Below, piece after piece: positions 20,710-33,212 of a stretch of 64,000 nucleotides of DNA. This DNA is from Magnaporthiopsis rhizophila (taxonomy: Eukaryota; Ascomycota; Sordariomycetes; Magnaporthales; Magnaporthaceae). The notes under the pieces were generated by a model that was not told where the DNA came from, ran no database searches, and saw nothing but the letters and a program-made list of their open reading frames with translations. Every line of letters begins with the position of its first letter. The stretch's first letter is position 1. Location of the stretch: the NCBI GenBank assembly GCA_003049465.1, contig PYSS01000081.1, forward strand, positions 122,166 through 186,165. The letters are read 5' to 3'. Both the position numbers and the translations under genes were made by a program.

Positions 20710-22222
20710 ATGGCGGCGTCGTCATCGTCGTCATCGTCTTCGAAACCCGTGGGGGCCGTTGCCTTCCCGGACGGTACTACCGACTTCAAGCCGATGAGAT
20801 CCAGCAAGTCCTACGACCCTAAGAAGCCGCACATCTCGGAGGAGCCCATGACCTTGAAGAACTGGCACCAACACATCAACTGGCTCAACGCCACCTTTAT
20901 CCTATTCGTGCCGCTCTGTGGCCTCATCTCCACGTACTGGGTTCCCCTGCAGCTCAAGACTGCCATATGGGCCGTCGTCTACTACTTTAACACCGGCCTA
21001 GGCATCACTGCCGGTACGTGTCTTGCCAGGATTTACAGGAGTGAACGTCTAGGTTTAGCTCTTTATTGCTGACCATGTAGTTGCAGGCTACCACCGCCTT
21101 TGGGCGCACAGCTGCTACAAGGCCTCCCTGCCCCTCAAGATCTACCTCGCCGCCGTCGGCGCTGGTGCCGTTGAGGGTTCCATCAGGTGGTGGTCAAACG
21201 GCCACCGCGCCCACCACCGTTACACCGACACCGAGAAGGACCCCTACTCGGCCCGCAAGGGCCTGATGTACTCCCACATAGGCTGGATGCTGCTGAAGCA
21301 AAACCCCAAGAAGCAGGGTCGAACCGACATCACCGACTTAAACGAGGACCCGGTGGTGGTGTGGCAGCACCGCAACTTTATCAAGTGCGTCATCACTATG
21401 GCGCTCGTATTCCCCGCCGTCGTTGCCGGTTTGGGTTGGGGGGACTGGCGGGGCGGCTTCATCTACGCCGGCATCCTGCGTGCCTTTTTCCTTCAGCAGG
21501 CCACCTTCTGCGTCAACTCCTTGGCCCACTGGCTCGGCGACCAGCCCTTCGACGATCGCAACTCGCCTCGCAACCACGTCGTCACCGCGTTAGTCACCCT
21601 CGGCGAGGGCTACCACAACTTCCACCACGAGTTTCCCTCGGACTACCGCAATGCCATTGAGTGGTACCAGTATGACCCCACCAAGTGGTCCATCTGGGTC
21701 TGGGAGAAGCTTTGGCTGGCCTCCAACCTGAAGCAGTTCCGCCAGAATGAGATCGAGAAGGGCCGCCTGCAGCAGCACCAGAAGAAGCTGGACCAGAAGC
21801 GCGCCACCCTCGACTGGGGCATTCCGCTGGAACAGCTGCCGGTTGTCAACTGGAACTACTTCGTCGACCAGTCTCACAATGGCAAGGCCCTGATCGCCGT
21901 TGCCGGCGTCATCCACGACATTACCGACTTCGTCAAGGACCACCCCGGCGGCAAGGCCCTCATTTCGTCGGCCATCGGTAAGGACGCCACTGCTATCTTC
22001 AACGGTGGAATTTACAACCACTCCAACGCTGCCCACAACCTGCTCTCCACCATGCGCGTCGGTGTCCTGCGCGGCGGCTGCGAGGTCGAGATCTGGAAGC
22101 AGGCGCAGTACGAGAACAAGGATGTCTCCACTGTGGTTGATTCGTCGGGCCAGCGCATTGTTCGTCCGGGCATGCAAGTCGCCAAGGTCCAGCAGCCCGT
22201 GCCCGGTGCCCATGCCGCTTGA
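20710..22222 (+). CDS. ole1: stearoyl-CoA (acyl-CoA) delta-9 desaturase with cytochrome b5 domain
   Basis: Exon 1 is 20710-21013 and exon 2 is 21087-22222, giving 479 residues. The 73-bp intron has donor GTACGT, branch GCTGAC and acceptor GCAG, and splits a Gly codon just before the first His box. The enzyme sits in the ER membrane and inserts a cis double bond at C9 of palmitoyl- and stearoyl-CoA using O2 and electrons from its fused cytochrome b5. The three His boxes are present: HRLWAH (104-109), HRAHH (141-145) and HNFHH (278-282). The C-terminal cytochrome b5 domain keeps the heme motif HPGG (387-390) and a second His in YNHSNAAH (413). Hydrophobic spans lie near residues 60-100 and 180-240. 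The ATG follows a CAGCC context, and nearly the whole length matches fungal Ole1. The gene looks intact. Confidence 0.95.
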
Positions 22223-23558
22223 GCTTTCGGGATGGATCACTGCCTTCCCGCCGAGAGACGTAACGGCGCCGAACAGCCGCGGAGCTTTTGCACTTTAGCG
22301 AAAACGGCAGTCCACTCTAGGCGGACAGTTGATAGCTACAATGGACGTGATCGTTCGGTCGGCTTGACATCCCCGGCGTTCTTGCGGCCTGTCACTCTCT
22401 CTCACTTTATATCATTTCTTGGCGTTAAGAGATTGTGGACATTTCTGGACTGTAGGCGATGATTGCTTTTGTATTTCTTGGAGCATCTATTCATGACTGC
22501 TCTCTATGACCACAGAATGGAAGAGGACGAGAACCGAAACCCCCCTGCTGACAGGGGTCACGGAACCCTTTGCTGCTTGCCACTATATATATTTATTGCA
22601 CACGTTCCCGCTCAGAAACGGGTACCATTGAGCCTGCCGGTCTCGATAGGGTGATGTTCCGGAGTGCTGTAGAGCAATCGAAACCGCTAGCATTCACCCC
22701 TGGCTTGGACTTTTCTAATCCGTTATAATCCACTTCGTCGTCCATTCTGCGGTTTTTGTGGCAGAGCAACCTTAACATTCGGGTCTGGGCCAGCACTTTT
22801 TAAGGCGCGATGAACATACCCTCGATTGCAATGTGCAGCAGGCAAAACAGAGATAGTATCGACGATCGGGCTAACGGTCTCTCTTCTTGCAAAAGAAGGA
22901 CAGGTCATCGACAAAGGAGCGATGAGGTATTGGCATGCCAAAATGTTAGATCACTTATCCCTCTACGTCCAGTTCCAGTCAGCAAAACTGCTTTATTCGT
23001 GGAAATGGCTCCTCGTATGCGCCTTGATTCCAAGCAGGTGTTGATATTGGGTCCGATGAGTGGTATTTAGCCTCCCTGATGCCTTCTTTAGAAACGCCTG
23101 AACACATGTATGGAGCACAATGACAGCGCTATTAAGAGTCCACAGAAACCTCGCCAATGCTCGCCGCCGCCGCAATGCGGTGGACGTTCTGCTGGTCTGT
23201 GATATCGAGCGCCGCACTTCACCTCGCAAGTTAGGAATGGAAAGTACATGTACCACGTGGCCATGAAAGGACTGGTCCACGGAGCTGAAGTCGCCGATGA
23301 ATGGCGACAGCTTGGTGCGCTGGGTCTTCGCCCTGGGCCGGATCGCTGTGGTCCTCCGTCCCTGCGAAGCCATCCCCACGAGTCCCCATAAAACTATCGA
23401 CCTGGACCCAGCGGCTATGGTCGCCCGCCGCCGCTTGCGTTTTTTTATCGCATAAGGCAAAGGGAAGAAGGAAAAGAACAAAAAAAGGAGCGCGAGATGT
23501 AGACGATTTGGCTTTGGTGGTCTCCTTTACTGCCATGCCAGCCGGGGTCCTCCCCTTT
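22223..23558. other. convergent intergenic region (desaturase and Ca2+-ATPase 3' ends)
   Basis: The two genes point towards each other, so this 1.3 kb should hold both 3' UTRs and terminators. Small ORFs on both strands show no family resemblance. No repeat or RNA gene is seen. Confidence 0.5.
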
Positions 23559-26500
23559 TCACTGAGCGGAGGTACCAGCAATAGCCGTTGAGAGAACACC
23601 GCCAGACTTGGGTTTGGGCTCTCCGGCAGACGCCGCCGAGTCCGACCCTTGGTGGGAGCGCGCGTGCGCCTTGGCATTGGTTTTCTCCTTTTTGCGGTGG
23701 GCCTGTACCTTCTTGTCGTGCACGTACTCGTGCAGACCGCGATGCGAGCCCAAGATGCTGTGCTTGCGCGCTCGATCTCCCCTGATGGACGTCATCACCC
23801 GCAGCGGCGGCTTCTTCACAAGGTCCTCCTCCGCCGACGAGTCGTCGTCCTTCCGACTGCCGCCCTCGGCCTCGCGCTCCCACAGCTGCTTTTGCTCCTC
23901 CTCCGATAGCGTCTCGGGCAGCCAGCGGCGCTGGATGAAAGCAGGGAGCAGCTTGAGGAGCCACCTGTCGGGGATGAAGCGGATCAGAGCGCCAACGGGG
24001 AGCGATATGGCGCCAAGCCCGATCGAGACACCCCACTCCTTGCCGTCGAGCGATGTGATCTTGAAGGCATCGCTGCCAACGAATATTATCAAAATCTGGC
24101 CACCGATCATTATGGTGTTGATGCCCAGGAACCAATAATTTTTGAAGACACCCTCTAGGACGTTCAGCCTGTTATCCAGGCGTCGGTTGTTGACCTCGTT
24201 GAAGATTTGCAGCCAGACAAACGTGTTGAACACCAACGTCTTTAGCCTCTTTTCGCCGTTTTCCACGCCGTTATAGCCGAGCAGGGTAAAGCCGCCAAAG
24301 TTGAGCACGAAGGTGATAGCCAGCTGACAGATTGCCTGGCCGATAATCATTTTTGCCATGCCGAACGTGATGAGCGATGCGGACTTCCGGTCCGGCTTCC
24401 GATCGAGGACGCTTCGGGTGGGGGGATCCGTCGCCAGGGCGAGCGCGGCGAACGTGTCCATGATCAGATTAACCCACAGGAGCTGCACAGCGTTAAGAGT
24501 CGACTCCTCCGTCGCACTGGCAACAGACGAGACAAACGTAAGAACCACAGCGGTGACGTTGACCGTGAGTTGGAACTGCAAAACCACGTCAGTATAGGAT
24601 GTCAAATGCACATGTTGGCACTCGATCACGCTCCGTGGTTGCAGAAATGCTTACCTGGAGGAACTTTTTCACCGAATCGTTTACGGCCCGTCCCCACATT
24701 ATGCCTTTCACGATACTGGCAAAATTATCGTCCATCAGGATAATGGCAGCAGCCTCTTTGGCAACGTCAATACCAGCAATGCCCATAGCAAAGCCGATAT
24801 CGGCCATCTTAAGGGCCGGCGCGTCGTTGGTGCCGTCACCAGTCACGGCTACCGTTTCACCCAGGTCTTTAAGGGTTCGCACCAGAATCCTCTTATCCTC
24901 GGGGCTGGTACGCGCAAGCACCTGGAGGTGCGGCACCAGTCCCTTAAACTCCTCTTCGCTTTTGCGTCGGAACTCGGGGCCTTCTATGGCGATGCCGCCG
25001 TCCTCGGGATGGTAGATGCCGCATTCCTTGGCGATCGCGCGTCCGGTAATAATATTATCGCCCGTCACCATGCGGACCACGATACCCGCCCGCTGGCAAT
25101 CCTTGATGGCATCCTTGACCGTGGGTCGCAGGGGGTCCTTGATGCCGAAGATTCCCGCCAGCATCATGTCCGAGTGCAACTTGTTAAAATCCGCAACCTT
25201 CGGGTCCTCTTTGCTGATGGCGTTGGGCGGGGGCCATGAGTCGAAATCGCGGTACGAGGAGCCGATGGTCCGGAGCGTCTGGCCGGCGTACGAGTTAATA
25301 GTCAGGTTAAAGACTTCGCGCAGATCGTCGGTAAGCTCGGCGGTCGTTAGCTCCTCCGAACCGGGGTCGGCCAAAACCTTGGTGCACCTGCCCAGCAAAA
25401 TCTCGCTAGCACCCTTCACATAGGCACGGAACTTTCCATCCGGCAGCTTCACAACGGACGCCATATACTTCAAAGCAGAATCAAATGGCACCACCTGGAC
25501 GACCTGGGCATCGGAGCGGACCTCGGAGACGGGTGCCGCACCGAAATAATCACGGATAAAGGTCAAAAAAGCAACTTCGGTCTTGGAGCCGATGTACATG
25601 TGCTCTCCGTCCTGGTCGCCTTCAAAAGCTGTGCTGTTAACGGCGTTGGACTGGATCAAAAGCATCTTAACCGCAGCACTCAGGCGAGTGGAAAACGATT
25701 CAACAGTGACGTTCTGGATGGAGCTTCCGCCCAAGATTGGCGCACTGCTGGAATTCTTTTCCTGGGATTCCTCCAGTGGCGTATCGGTGCCGCCGAAACT
25801 GATTGATTTACCGAGGGTGGTCGCAACAACAGTCATTTTGTTCTGCATCAACGTGCCTGTCTTGTCGGAGCAAACGGTGGTCGCATTGCCCATAGTCTCG
25901 CAGGCGCGCAGGATCCGGACAAGGTTGTTATCCTTGGTCATACGCGTGGTCGCAAAAACGAGGGCCAGCGTCACGGCGAGGGAAAGGCCTTCGGGCACGG
26001 CAACGACAACGACCGTAACGGCGGTGATAAAAAGCCTCAGAAAATTCTGCCCCTTTTCGTCGGGGGTTTCGGGGTTGTTCGGCAAAGCAACGCAGAACTT
26101 GATAAACAGGACAAGGAATAGAACGGCCGCAGAGGCGCCACCAGCGTAAGCAATCATATCAGCGAGTCTGTTAAGCTTCTTCTGCAGTGGCATGCCCTCG
26201 TGCTCCGTCTGCATCGTCATCATGATGCGGCCATAGCTCGAATTAACACCGACGGCAGTAACCAGGAAGGTACCGGTGCCCTCGTTAACCTTGCTGCCAG
26301 AGATGATAAAGGGGTCCAACTTTTCGATCTTGGGTTAAGGTTTGCCTTCGCAAATCTCGGTCAGGGCGGCAAAAACCTCGTCAGCAGCCGTCTTCCTAAG
26401 CAAATCAAACTCGCCCGTGGCCGATAATTCGTCGCATTTAACCCCGTGACCACCGATAAAAACGCCATCGACTGGGACCATATCGCCCGTGCTCAAATGC

Positions 26501-27485
26501 ATAACATCACCAACCATAATATCGTAAACTAAAATCTCAAAACTTTTGCCAGAGCGGATAACTTTAACAGTGCGATCATCATGCTTTGAATTCAGCTTGG
26601 TAAAGCTCCGCTCCATCTGCCAGTCGTTTATGGTGCCGACCAAAACGACGATGATGATGGCGACCATAATTGCAACTCCCTCGACCCATTCGACTTTCGG
26701 TTCGCTGCTGGTGTGTTGAACGCCGAAGGTCTGGTACAGGCCGAGGGCGAGAGAGACGGTAGCGGCAGCGGTAAGCAGGAGGAGGATCTTGTCGTTGTAG
26801 GTCTCCCAGGCGAGCTGCAGCAGCGACTTGGTCTTCTTTGGGGGCAGGCGATTGTCGCGGAAGATGCGCTTGCGGTCGGCGAACGCATCGCCGCGCGCCG
26901 GAGTAGGGGGCGGTGGGTGGGTAGCTCCAGCTCCCTCAGCGGCCTTGGAAATGGCATCCTCGGCGGCGGAGCCATGACGAGCGGCGCCGGGTGCGGCAAC
27001 GTCCTTGAAGGCGACGTCGCCCTCGAGCGTGGTCTCGTCGGCACTCAAGCCGGTCTTGCGGTTGGTGCGCAGGCCTTTTTCGAGGCCGGCAAGACCGCCG
27101 AGGGCGTAAAAGGCGCTGTAGCTTTTGGGGTTGAGGAGCTTGGATAGCTGGCCGGGCGAGAAGGCGAACATGTTGTCTGGGGCGACGAACATGTCCTCGG
27201 TGCCGGGATCGGGGGTAAGAGCATCTTCAAGATCGAGCTTGACGTCGTGAGCCTCCTTTTTGGGGGCAGCAGGCTTGTTGCTGTCGTCGGTGGGGTTGGT
27301 GGTGGAAGGCTGGATGGCATCAATGCGACAGTTAGCAATTACATCTGCGGTATGTCAAGACAGGCGTTTCAGCCTTTCCGATAATTGGCATCGCGCCGGC
27401 ACCACTGCGCCGAGTAGACAGATGTCGATCAACTTACAGCCTTCCCATTGCCGTTTTGGGCATCGGGCCACCCGTTCTCGGCCAT
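23559..27485 (-). CDS. pmc1: PMC-type Ca2+-transporting P-type ATPase, with an in-frame TAA
   Basis: The minus-strand exons are 27485-27438, 27309-24655 and 24575-23559. The introns are 128 bp (GTAAGT, branch GCTAAC, CCAG) and 79 bp (GTAAGC..TGCAG, closing FLQ|FQLTV). About 1239 codons cover the whole P2B ATPase: N-terminal NPKS/LGGL block, actuator domain, AVPEGL (about 455), CSDKTGT with the phosphorylated Asp at about 498, KGASE, MVTGDN, TGDGTNDAPAL and the C-terminal membrane helices. It would pump Ca2+ out of the cytosol into vacuole or out of the cell. One fault is seen: codon 341 is TAA (26335-26337), between the actuator and helix 3. The nearby TGES motif reads TGEF and DESS reads DELS, both C-to-T changes. 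Either this is a RIP-hit pseudogene, or a 48-bp intron with a poor GTTTTT donor removes the stop. Confidence 0.88.
26335..26337 (-). other. in-frame TAA in the Ca2+-ATPase gene
   Basis: The frame is continuous on both sides (EICEGKP before, PKIEKLDPF after). CAA to TAA is a CpA-to-TpA transition, the preferred RIP change. Conserved Ser to Leu (TCA to TTA) and Ser to Phe changes lie within about 100 bp on the same strand. Confidence 0.85.
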
Positions 27486-27598
27486 CTTGGGTATTCCTTT
27501 TTTTTTTTGTGGCCAACCGTCGGCCCGCGCACTTGATCGTTTTCAGCAAAATGTTGCGTAATGGGGAAAGCAGGCGACGAGTTGGTTGAAGGATCATC

Positions 27599-27664
27599 CC
27601 AAGGAAAAAGGGGAGGAGGAAGGGGAGGAGGAAGGGGAGGAGGGGAGGAGGGAAGGGGGGGTCG
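27599..27664 (-). promoter_or_regulatory. CT-rich tract upstream of the Ca2+-ATPase
   Basis: On the coding (minus) strand this is an almost pure pyrimidine run made of repeated CCTCCTCCC units. It lies about 115-180 bp upstream of the ATG at 27485. Such tracts are frequent core-promoter/5' UTR elements in filamentous fungi. No TATA box is obvious. Confidence 0.45.
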
Positions 27665-30001
27665 GCGGACAGGGCAGCCCATGTTTTAAATAGCAGGCAA
27701 GGAGCAAGAAAAATTCACTGGAATGCAGGCAGAAGCCCAGGTGACCTGGATATGAGGGAGCCGTGAAGGTTTGCAGCGCCAGAGGTATGCCTTTACCTAG
27801 CCGAGCGCGCTGCGCTCTACGCACGACGTCCTCGCCGGGTTAGGTTTCTCTGTGGAGGGAGAAGTGGAGGTTTGGATAGGCTTCGTGAAAAGGTAGGTAT
27901 GTAGAAGAATAGTAGAAGAGGGTAGGAATGACGTTTAGTTCGCAAAGAGAAGAGGGAGGGAGCAAAACACACCACAGAAATCGAGGCAGGCGATTGGGAT
28001 GAGCGCACCCAGGCAAGGGCAAAAATAACGGTCGACAAGAATTGGGCCTGGTCTGGGGGCCAAAGATCCCACCAATTTTGCCGTTCGGTTTGCAGTTCCC
28101 TCGTGTGGCATGGGGCAAGAAATGAAAAGCGCAAATTTTGGGCAGGTAACGGACGTCGGAGAGTGATAGTGTAGGCACCTACCTATGGACCGTGGATTTA
28201 CTCCCTACCTGCCTGTGAGGCCTCCAACGTCGTCACATATCCGGGGTGCGACGAAAGGGTGCCATTTCGCACGATGACCGGTGCACATCTCGATCCTCGT
28301 CAAGCAGGCCCCTAAACGGGCAATAGGCACTGTGCATTTACAAAGTCCGCATTCCAGCTTGGAATCCGTACCAAAAAGAAACATGGTGTGACGTCATGGG
28401 AAATCAATGACCGCACCTCGCTCTATCCGTCGCCCTGGCGTTGTATTGGCGTCATCGGTGACGTCTTTTTTTTTTTTTTCATCACATGTCTCTTGCGTCA
28501 TCCAAATTCGCGCCCGAAACCGAGCATTCAAAATTTATCATCCGTGAGACGAGCTTTTGCTGTGATTGATTGGCCTGCGCTCGTGCAGCCTCTTTGCTGT
28601 TTCGAAACAAACGGACGAGTTAGCGCCAGCAACGTATTGATTCCTAGAAAAATTTCGGGCTGCAAAAGCTGGAAGCATGTACGTTGATATTATAGGAAAT
28701 CAGGAAGAGACAAGAGAGAGAAAAAGGCTCGGCGCCGCGCTAAGACAAGCATGCTGTGCGGAGTCCGGAAGCCTCATACCCCACCTGATTTGCAAGGGCT
28801 GGGGTGTGGAGACGTGGGCCGTCTACTCATACCGTGGCAGTAAAGGTCGTCTGCTGGTGAGAACGGTATGCCTCTCAGTCTGCTATCATTTTCCTGCCTG
28901 TCCACTTGATTCCAGAACATTTCAAACATGATAATGTTCCCGCCAGAGGCAATTTTAACGTGTCGATGCTGCCGCATGGCCGTTGCTTGTTCTTGACCAG
29001 CCCTATAATTTTGCCCGACCCGAGCCGCGCACCTTGACCGGTCCGATGACAGTGGGGCCAGGATTTCTTCCCGAGGCTGTGCGGCCGATGCTAGTACATA
29101 CTTCTCGTCTTGCTGACAACCAGGGCGGCAAAACAGACGGACACTCGTGACTAACCACGTCTGCGTCCGCTGTTGATGCCGACCACCAATGGCCCGATTT
29201 CGCCTTGCTTGTTGCGCCCAGCCTCCATGCTTGCTCGGTCGGACCCTGGTGGGCCGGGACCCTGAGGAGTTTTTCGAAACTTTATCGACGTTAAAGGACG
29301 GTTCCTGTTGACATACTCGCAGAGCTTTCGACGCCGCCCCCAAATCGCTTTAGGTGAGGTAGCCGTAAGCAACCGCATCGCCATGCTCACTGATGTGTCC
29401 ATCGCCTGGCGGATCCTTTATGTTCGTTCCCTGTTCGGTGGTACTCTATAGCCCACGTTTGATCTTCGCGATGAGATCGCTGTAAACGAGCTCCTCGACC
29501 TTGACGCCCGTCCCGCGGGAGGGCACGAGACAGCGGGCGATGGGCGAGCGCGAAGAGCCAAGGCGCCTCGCACGCGATCGCATCGGGACGCAACGTGGCA
29601 GCGATGTCCCGAGCAGGGTCCTGGGCGATTATGAGACAGTAGTTGAGCCGTTCCAGGCTCCACTCGGTCCGCCGCAGCGAGATGCCTGGAGATCCTTCAG
29701 GGTCACGAGCTCCGAAGTTTAGAGTGGGCGTACGAGACCCTCGTGTAGCTGGCCTGCTGTTATCGTTTCACCGGTTATTGTGCGATTGCGCCGTCTGTCG
29801 CTGGCATTCCTTGGAGTTGCGTACATCCAATACGACTTTGATCAGGCCTGTCTCAGAATTCGGAGTGAAGCTGAGCTCTGCCAATCTGATTCGATGTTGA
29901 TGAACCCGTTGTACCGGACATGGACAAACTGAAGAGGTGGTCACTGGGTGGGTTGCCTCACTCCTCCTGGGACTTGCTTGTCCCTAGCCATATACAACAA
30001 G
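27665..30001. other. 2.3-kb intergenic region, possible degraded gene at 29390-29760
   Basis: Most of this region shows nothing. On the minus strand around 29760-29390 two frames read like protein in succession (WSLERLNYCLIIAQDPARD, then a shifted piece GVKVEELVYSDLIAKIKRG). This suggests a small frameshifted gene remnant of unknown family. A 189-codon minus ORF at 28774-29343 has no recognisable features. The sequence at about 29940-30000 is the 3' flank of the hydrolase and is duplicated near 33450-33500. Confidence 0.35.
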
Positions 30002-31688
30002 TTACCCTTCAATGCAGAACCTCCTAACAATATCCACCAACCTCCGTCTCGTCCTCTTGCTATCAAACACCTGTCCATGATGAAAGTCCGGAAACCACAA
30101 AACCTTTAAGCCATCGCGCTTCCAGTCTCCATCTGTCCAGCCTTTATCCCCCCAGGCCCCGCTCGACAGAATCCAGTCATCCCCACCTGTCATATACGCC
30201 CTGATGACCCTAGCGTTAACGATTAGGTCGGCGCCGCCAAGGGTCACAGTTACACAATGGCCCTTTATATCTTCCTTCCATAAAATATTATCGGCCCAGA
30301 AAAAGCGTCGAAAGAGGGTGTGAGCGACGCCTATATCCTTAGAGCCGAAGTACCAAAGCAGGTATTCATTGGCGGTGGTTGGCTTCCGGTAAATCTGCGT
30401 TAAAGAGGTTAGCAGAGATGATAAGTGGGAAGACGAGGAAAACTTTACAAAATTGTACGCGATATCGGGAAGATGTAGCAGAAAGGCCACTGGGTTAATA
30501 AATAGCATCGGTCCGATTTTGGGCGCGACCTTCGGTGTATGAAGGAGATGTGCTGCCACAACGCTTCCGTAACTTGGTAAATATTATCAGTGCTTGCGAA
30601 TCACCATGAACGGGAAGGATAAAAGGGATACTTACGAATGTGACACCAGCACGAACTTTTTCCACCCATGCGCCTTTAATATGCGATGCACCTCGCCGCC
30701 TATCTTGTCTTGCGACATTGCCTTTCCAGTTATGCGGGAGCTCACGGGCATGATCTCCAAAGCGATGATTCCCACCTGTCCATCGGACAAATGCCCACCG
30801 TCATTGGCATTTAATTCGGCCAAGAAGTCTACGTATGGGTAGAGTCCAACACCGATACCATGGATGAAGAGGATTGGGAGTCTTGTCTTGGAGGTGTGTG
30901 GCCGGTGCCAGTAAGTCAGACTCCGTGCAGGGGAGGAACGACCACCGAAGAGGGTAAGAGGGCGTAAAGGGAAGACGACAAGAAACGATGTGTGGTGGAA
31001 GTCGAAAGAGTGGTAGCGCAGATAGCCGGACGCCAGTGTGTCGACAATAAACACGCACTATAGGATAGAATGAATTAGTAGCTGGTTTCTGTTACAGGGG
31101 AACGACTACAAGCGCATTTCCTCGTTTTCACTTAATTACCAGATACCACGTCAAGCTCCGGTGTAACATTTCGACCTTGTCGAGTGTCAATCTCAGGCAC
31201 TTTGAGTTACCGCGCCCGGGCTCGAACTTTCTCCCCAGCAACTTCTCCATCTCGCTGGCATACTCCTCCAGCTCCTGGTCGTTTTCCGGGTCAGGGTCTC
31301 CCGTGTTCAAGAAAGCCCATCGGAAGAAGTCCTTAACGTTCTCCCTCTTAATCTCGGCCGCCGGCGCATCCCGGAACCATTTCGTCAGGTAGCGTTCCGG
31401 GTCTGGAATGTTATCGTGGCAGCGACGGAACAATTTCCGGCGATCTCTACGGCAGAGAGGCGTGGGATGTGTCGTGGCTGTCTGGAGGTGGAGGCTGAGC
31501 GGAAGGTAGACGACGAGGTAGAAGGCAGCCTCGAGCGCGAGCCATATTTCTAGTATTTGGGGGATATGGAAGCGAGGATAGACAAGCCATCTGACGAGAG
31601 AATAGAAAATGCTCAAGGGCGCGACCAGGTGCAGGATGAAGATGCTTGTCCGGATGAAAATGTAGTCCCAGAGGGATGTTAATGCCAT
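30002..31688 (-). CDS. alpha/beta-hydrolase, membrane-anchored fungal family, 3 exons
   Basis: The minus-strand exons are 31688-31140, 31057-30636 and 30572-30002, giving 513 residues. Introns are 82 bp (GTAATT, branch CTAAT, TATAG) and 62 bp (GTAAGT..CCAAG). The N-terminus has two hydrophobic stretches (about 10-32 and 45-65), suggesting a membrane anchor. The hydrolase fold follows, with oxyanion HG at 249-250 (FIHGIG) and the nucleophile elbow SHSYGS with Ser324, whose codon is split by intron 2. A GGAD block may carry the acid, and FHHGQ near 486-490 probably provides the catalytic His. The substrate is unknown; esterase/lipase-like action is inferred from the fold. The start is the first ATG ahead of the hydrophobic segment. 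A truncated copy lies at 33213-33448 in the opposite orientation. Confidence 0.85.
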
Positions 31689-31923
31689 GGCGAATGGCTG
31701 TCAGTGCCGTGGAGGAGTTCGAGTAGCGCGACGGAGCGATGTCCAGGGCCTCTTTATTAACCGGCGGTGTCTTTCCGTTGAATCGACTAGAGCACTACAC
31801 GTGCACCATCCTAGAAATACGCTGAGAAGGGGAGCAATTTGACATGTGAACGGTCAAAATATATGATGACGGCGCGTTAGCGACACACCATGGGCCTCGG
31901 CATGGAGGATAAATTGGCCCCAT

Positions 31924-32065
31924 TGTCAGAGGTGGCCTGGAGTCACGTGGGTGGCAACTAGTGCCCCATAGCTTTAGGCCTCGCACCGGCCCTGGCCTGC
32001 GATCAAGTAGAGTAGCACAATAGACACCAATCACTTTGGGTGCCAGTCGTCGCGCACCTCCATCA
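31924..32065 (+). repeat. solo copia LTR (142 bp) with CCCAT target-site duplication
   Basis: It begins TGTCAGAGGTGGCC, ends CACCTCCATCA, and is flanked on both sides by CCCAT (31919-31923 and 32066-32070). It is the same length as the copia 1 and 2 LTRs but carries few transitions, so it is a nearly pristine copy of the LTR. It was produced by LTR-LTR recombination of a full element about 240 bp upstream of the hydrolase ATG, in its promoter side. Confidence 0.93.
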
Positions 32066-32070
32066 CCCAT

Positions 32071-32702
32071 CGTAACTAGCATATGCTGGGGGTGGGCGTT
32101 CTCCGCACTTCCCAGCCATGGTTGCAAAGTTTCCACATGCGCGTCTGGGTTGTCGTATACCTGTTCAGGGTCTCGAGTGAGCACAATGGCTGGCCAACCA
32201 TTATGGGATGAGCCAGAGGCAGCACCAGATCTGATGTTCCTTGCCTGCAGAGACAGCGACGTTAAACCACAGGTTTGCAATCCAGGGAGATTTTTGTTGT
32301 GGGGGCGTTTACAGATGGCCGGGAGATAAGTCGATATTACAGGGGCCTGGTCAACCCAGGAACGGAAAGTTTTTTTTTTTGCTGTGGGTATTCCAAGTGA
32401 TTAGCATGTGCGTGCGTCTACTGGGAATAAACATGTAGAGCTGCATAGGATACCGATCAGGTAGTGTGCAGCGGCTTGCGCCAGGTCGTATATTGCAGCA
32501 CTGGGTGTTACGGGACGGCGCGCGGGAGGTACGTACTGGACTGCAGCCGGCACGGATACACAAAAAGGAAGGACCTGCACAAGGAGGGACACGGACTTCC
32601 CCACAACGGAAGTCCGCTGCGGGGAAACAGCGACGTCGCAGCGAACCCTTCCAATGTCGCTGCCATTTTGCAGCGAGGTCTATTTGAACACGCCAAAGAC
32701 CG

Positions 32703-32764
<62 letters not shown>

Positions 32765-33212
32765 TTTATTTAACGTCATCAAGTCGGGATCTACCAGTCC
32801 CTGCCTCCCAGGGGGCATATGACGTGCTAGCGCTACCTAAGCTAAACATTAGGCTACATGTTGCTATCCAGCGGCTAGCAGAATTAAACCCGAGGGCACA
32901 CGAAGGTCGGGCCGCGTTCCGGCGCTCCTTGTTAGTGAGCGGGCAATCGGCAGTATGGCGTAGAAACGCCGGGGCGTTGTAAGCGCAGCGGGTGGTAGTA
33001 GTGCGTTTGGCCGGCAGGTATGCCGAAAATGTGGCGAGACCGGGCGGGGGTCCTTGGGACCACCCCTTGGCCCGGCCTGGGGTTGTATGGGATCAACGAG
33101 CCTACTGTTGGTCCGGAGCCAAGACCGCCAGGTAAGGAAAGGAAGATGAATTTCCATCAAAGCACAATAAACTCTTCCTAGATCTTTAGTGCATAATGCT
33201 TGCCCAACCGGC
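32071..33212. other. intergenic, no gene recognised
   Basis: The region contains a (AG)28 microsatellite at 32705-32760. ORFs across it are repeat or chance artefacts. The 32820-33160 stretch is GC-rich and may be an old repeat, but no family is visible. Confidence 0.45.
32705..32760. repeat. (AG)28 microsatellite
   Basis: Uninterrupted AG dinucleotides run for 56 bp and end at ATAGTTTATT. Confidence 0.97.

Noticed and set aside
26335..26382. 48-bp intron removing the Ca2+-ATPase stop
   Set aside because: The donor GTTTTT is far from the GTAAGT/GTACGT-type donors seen in all other introns here. The branch candidate is either too near or too far, and the removed sequence reads like normal protein. 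Kept only as an alternative.
28774..29343. 189-codon ORF on the minus strand
   Set aside because: Low-information composition, no hydrophobic core or motif, and no splice-supported extension. Not supported as a gene.
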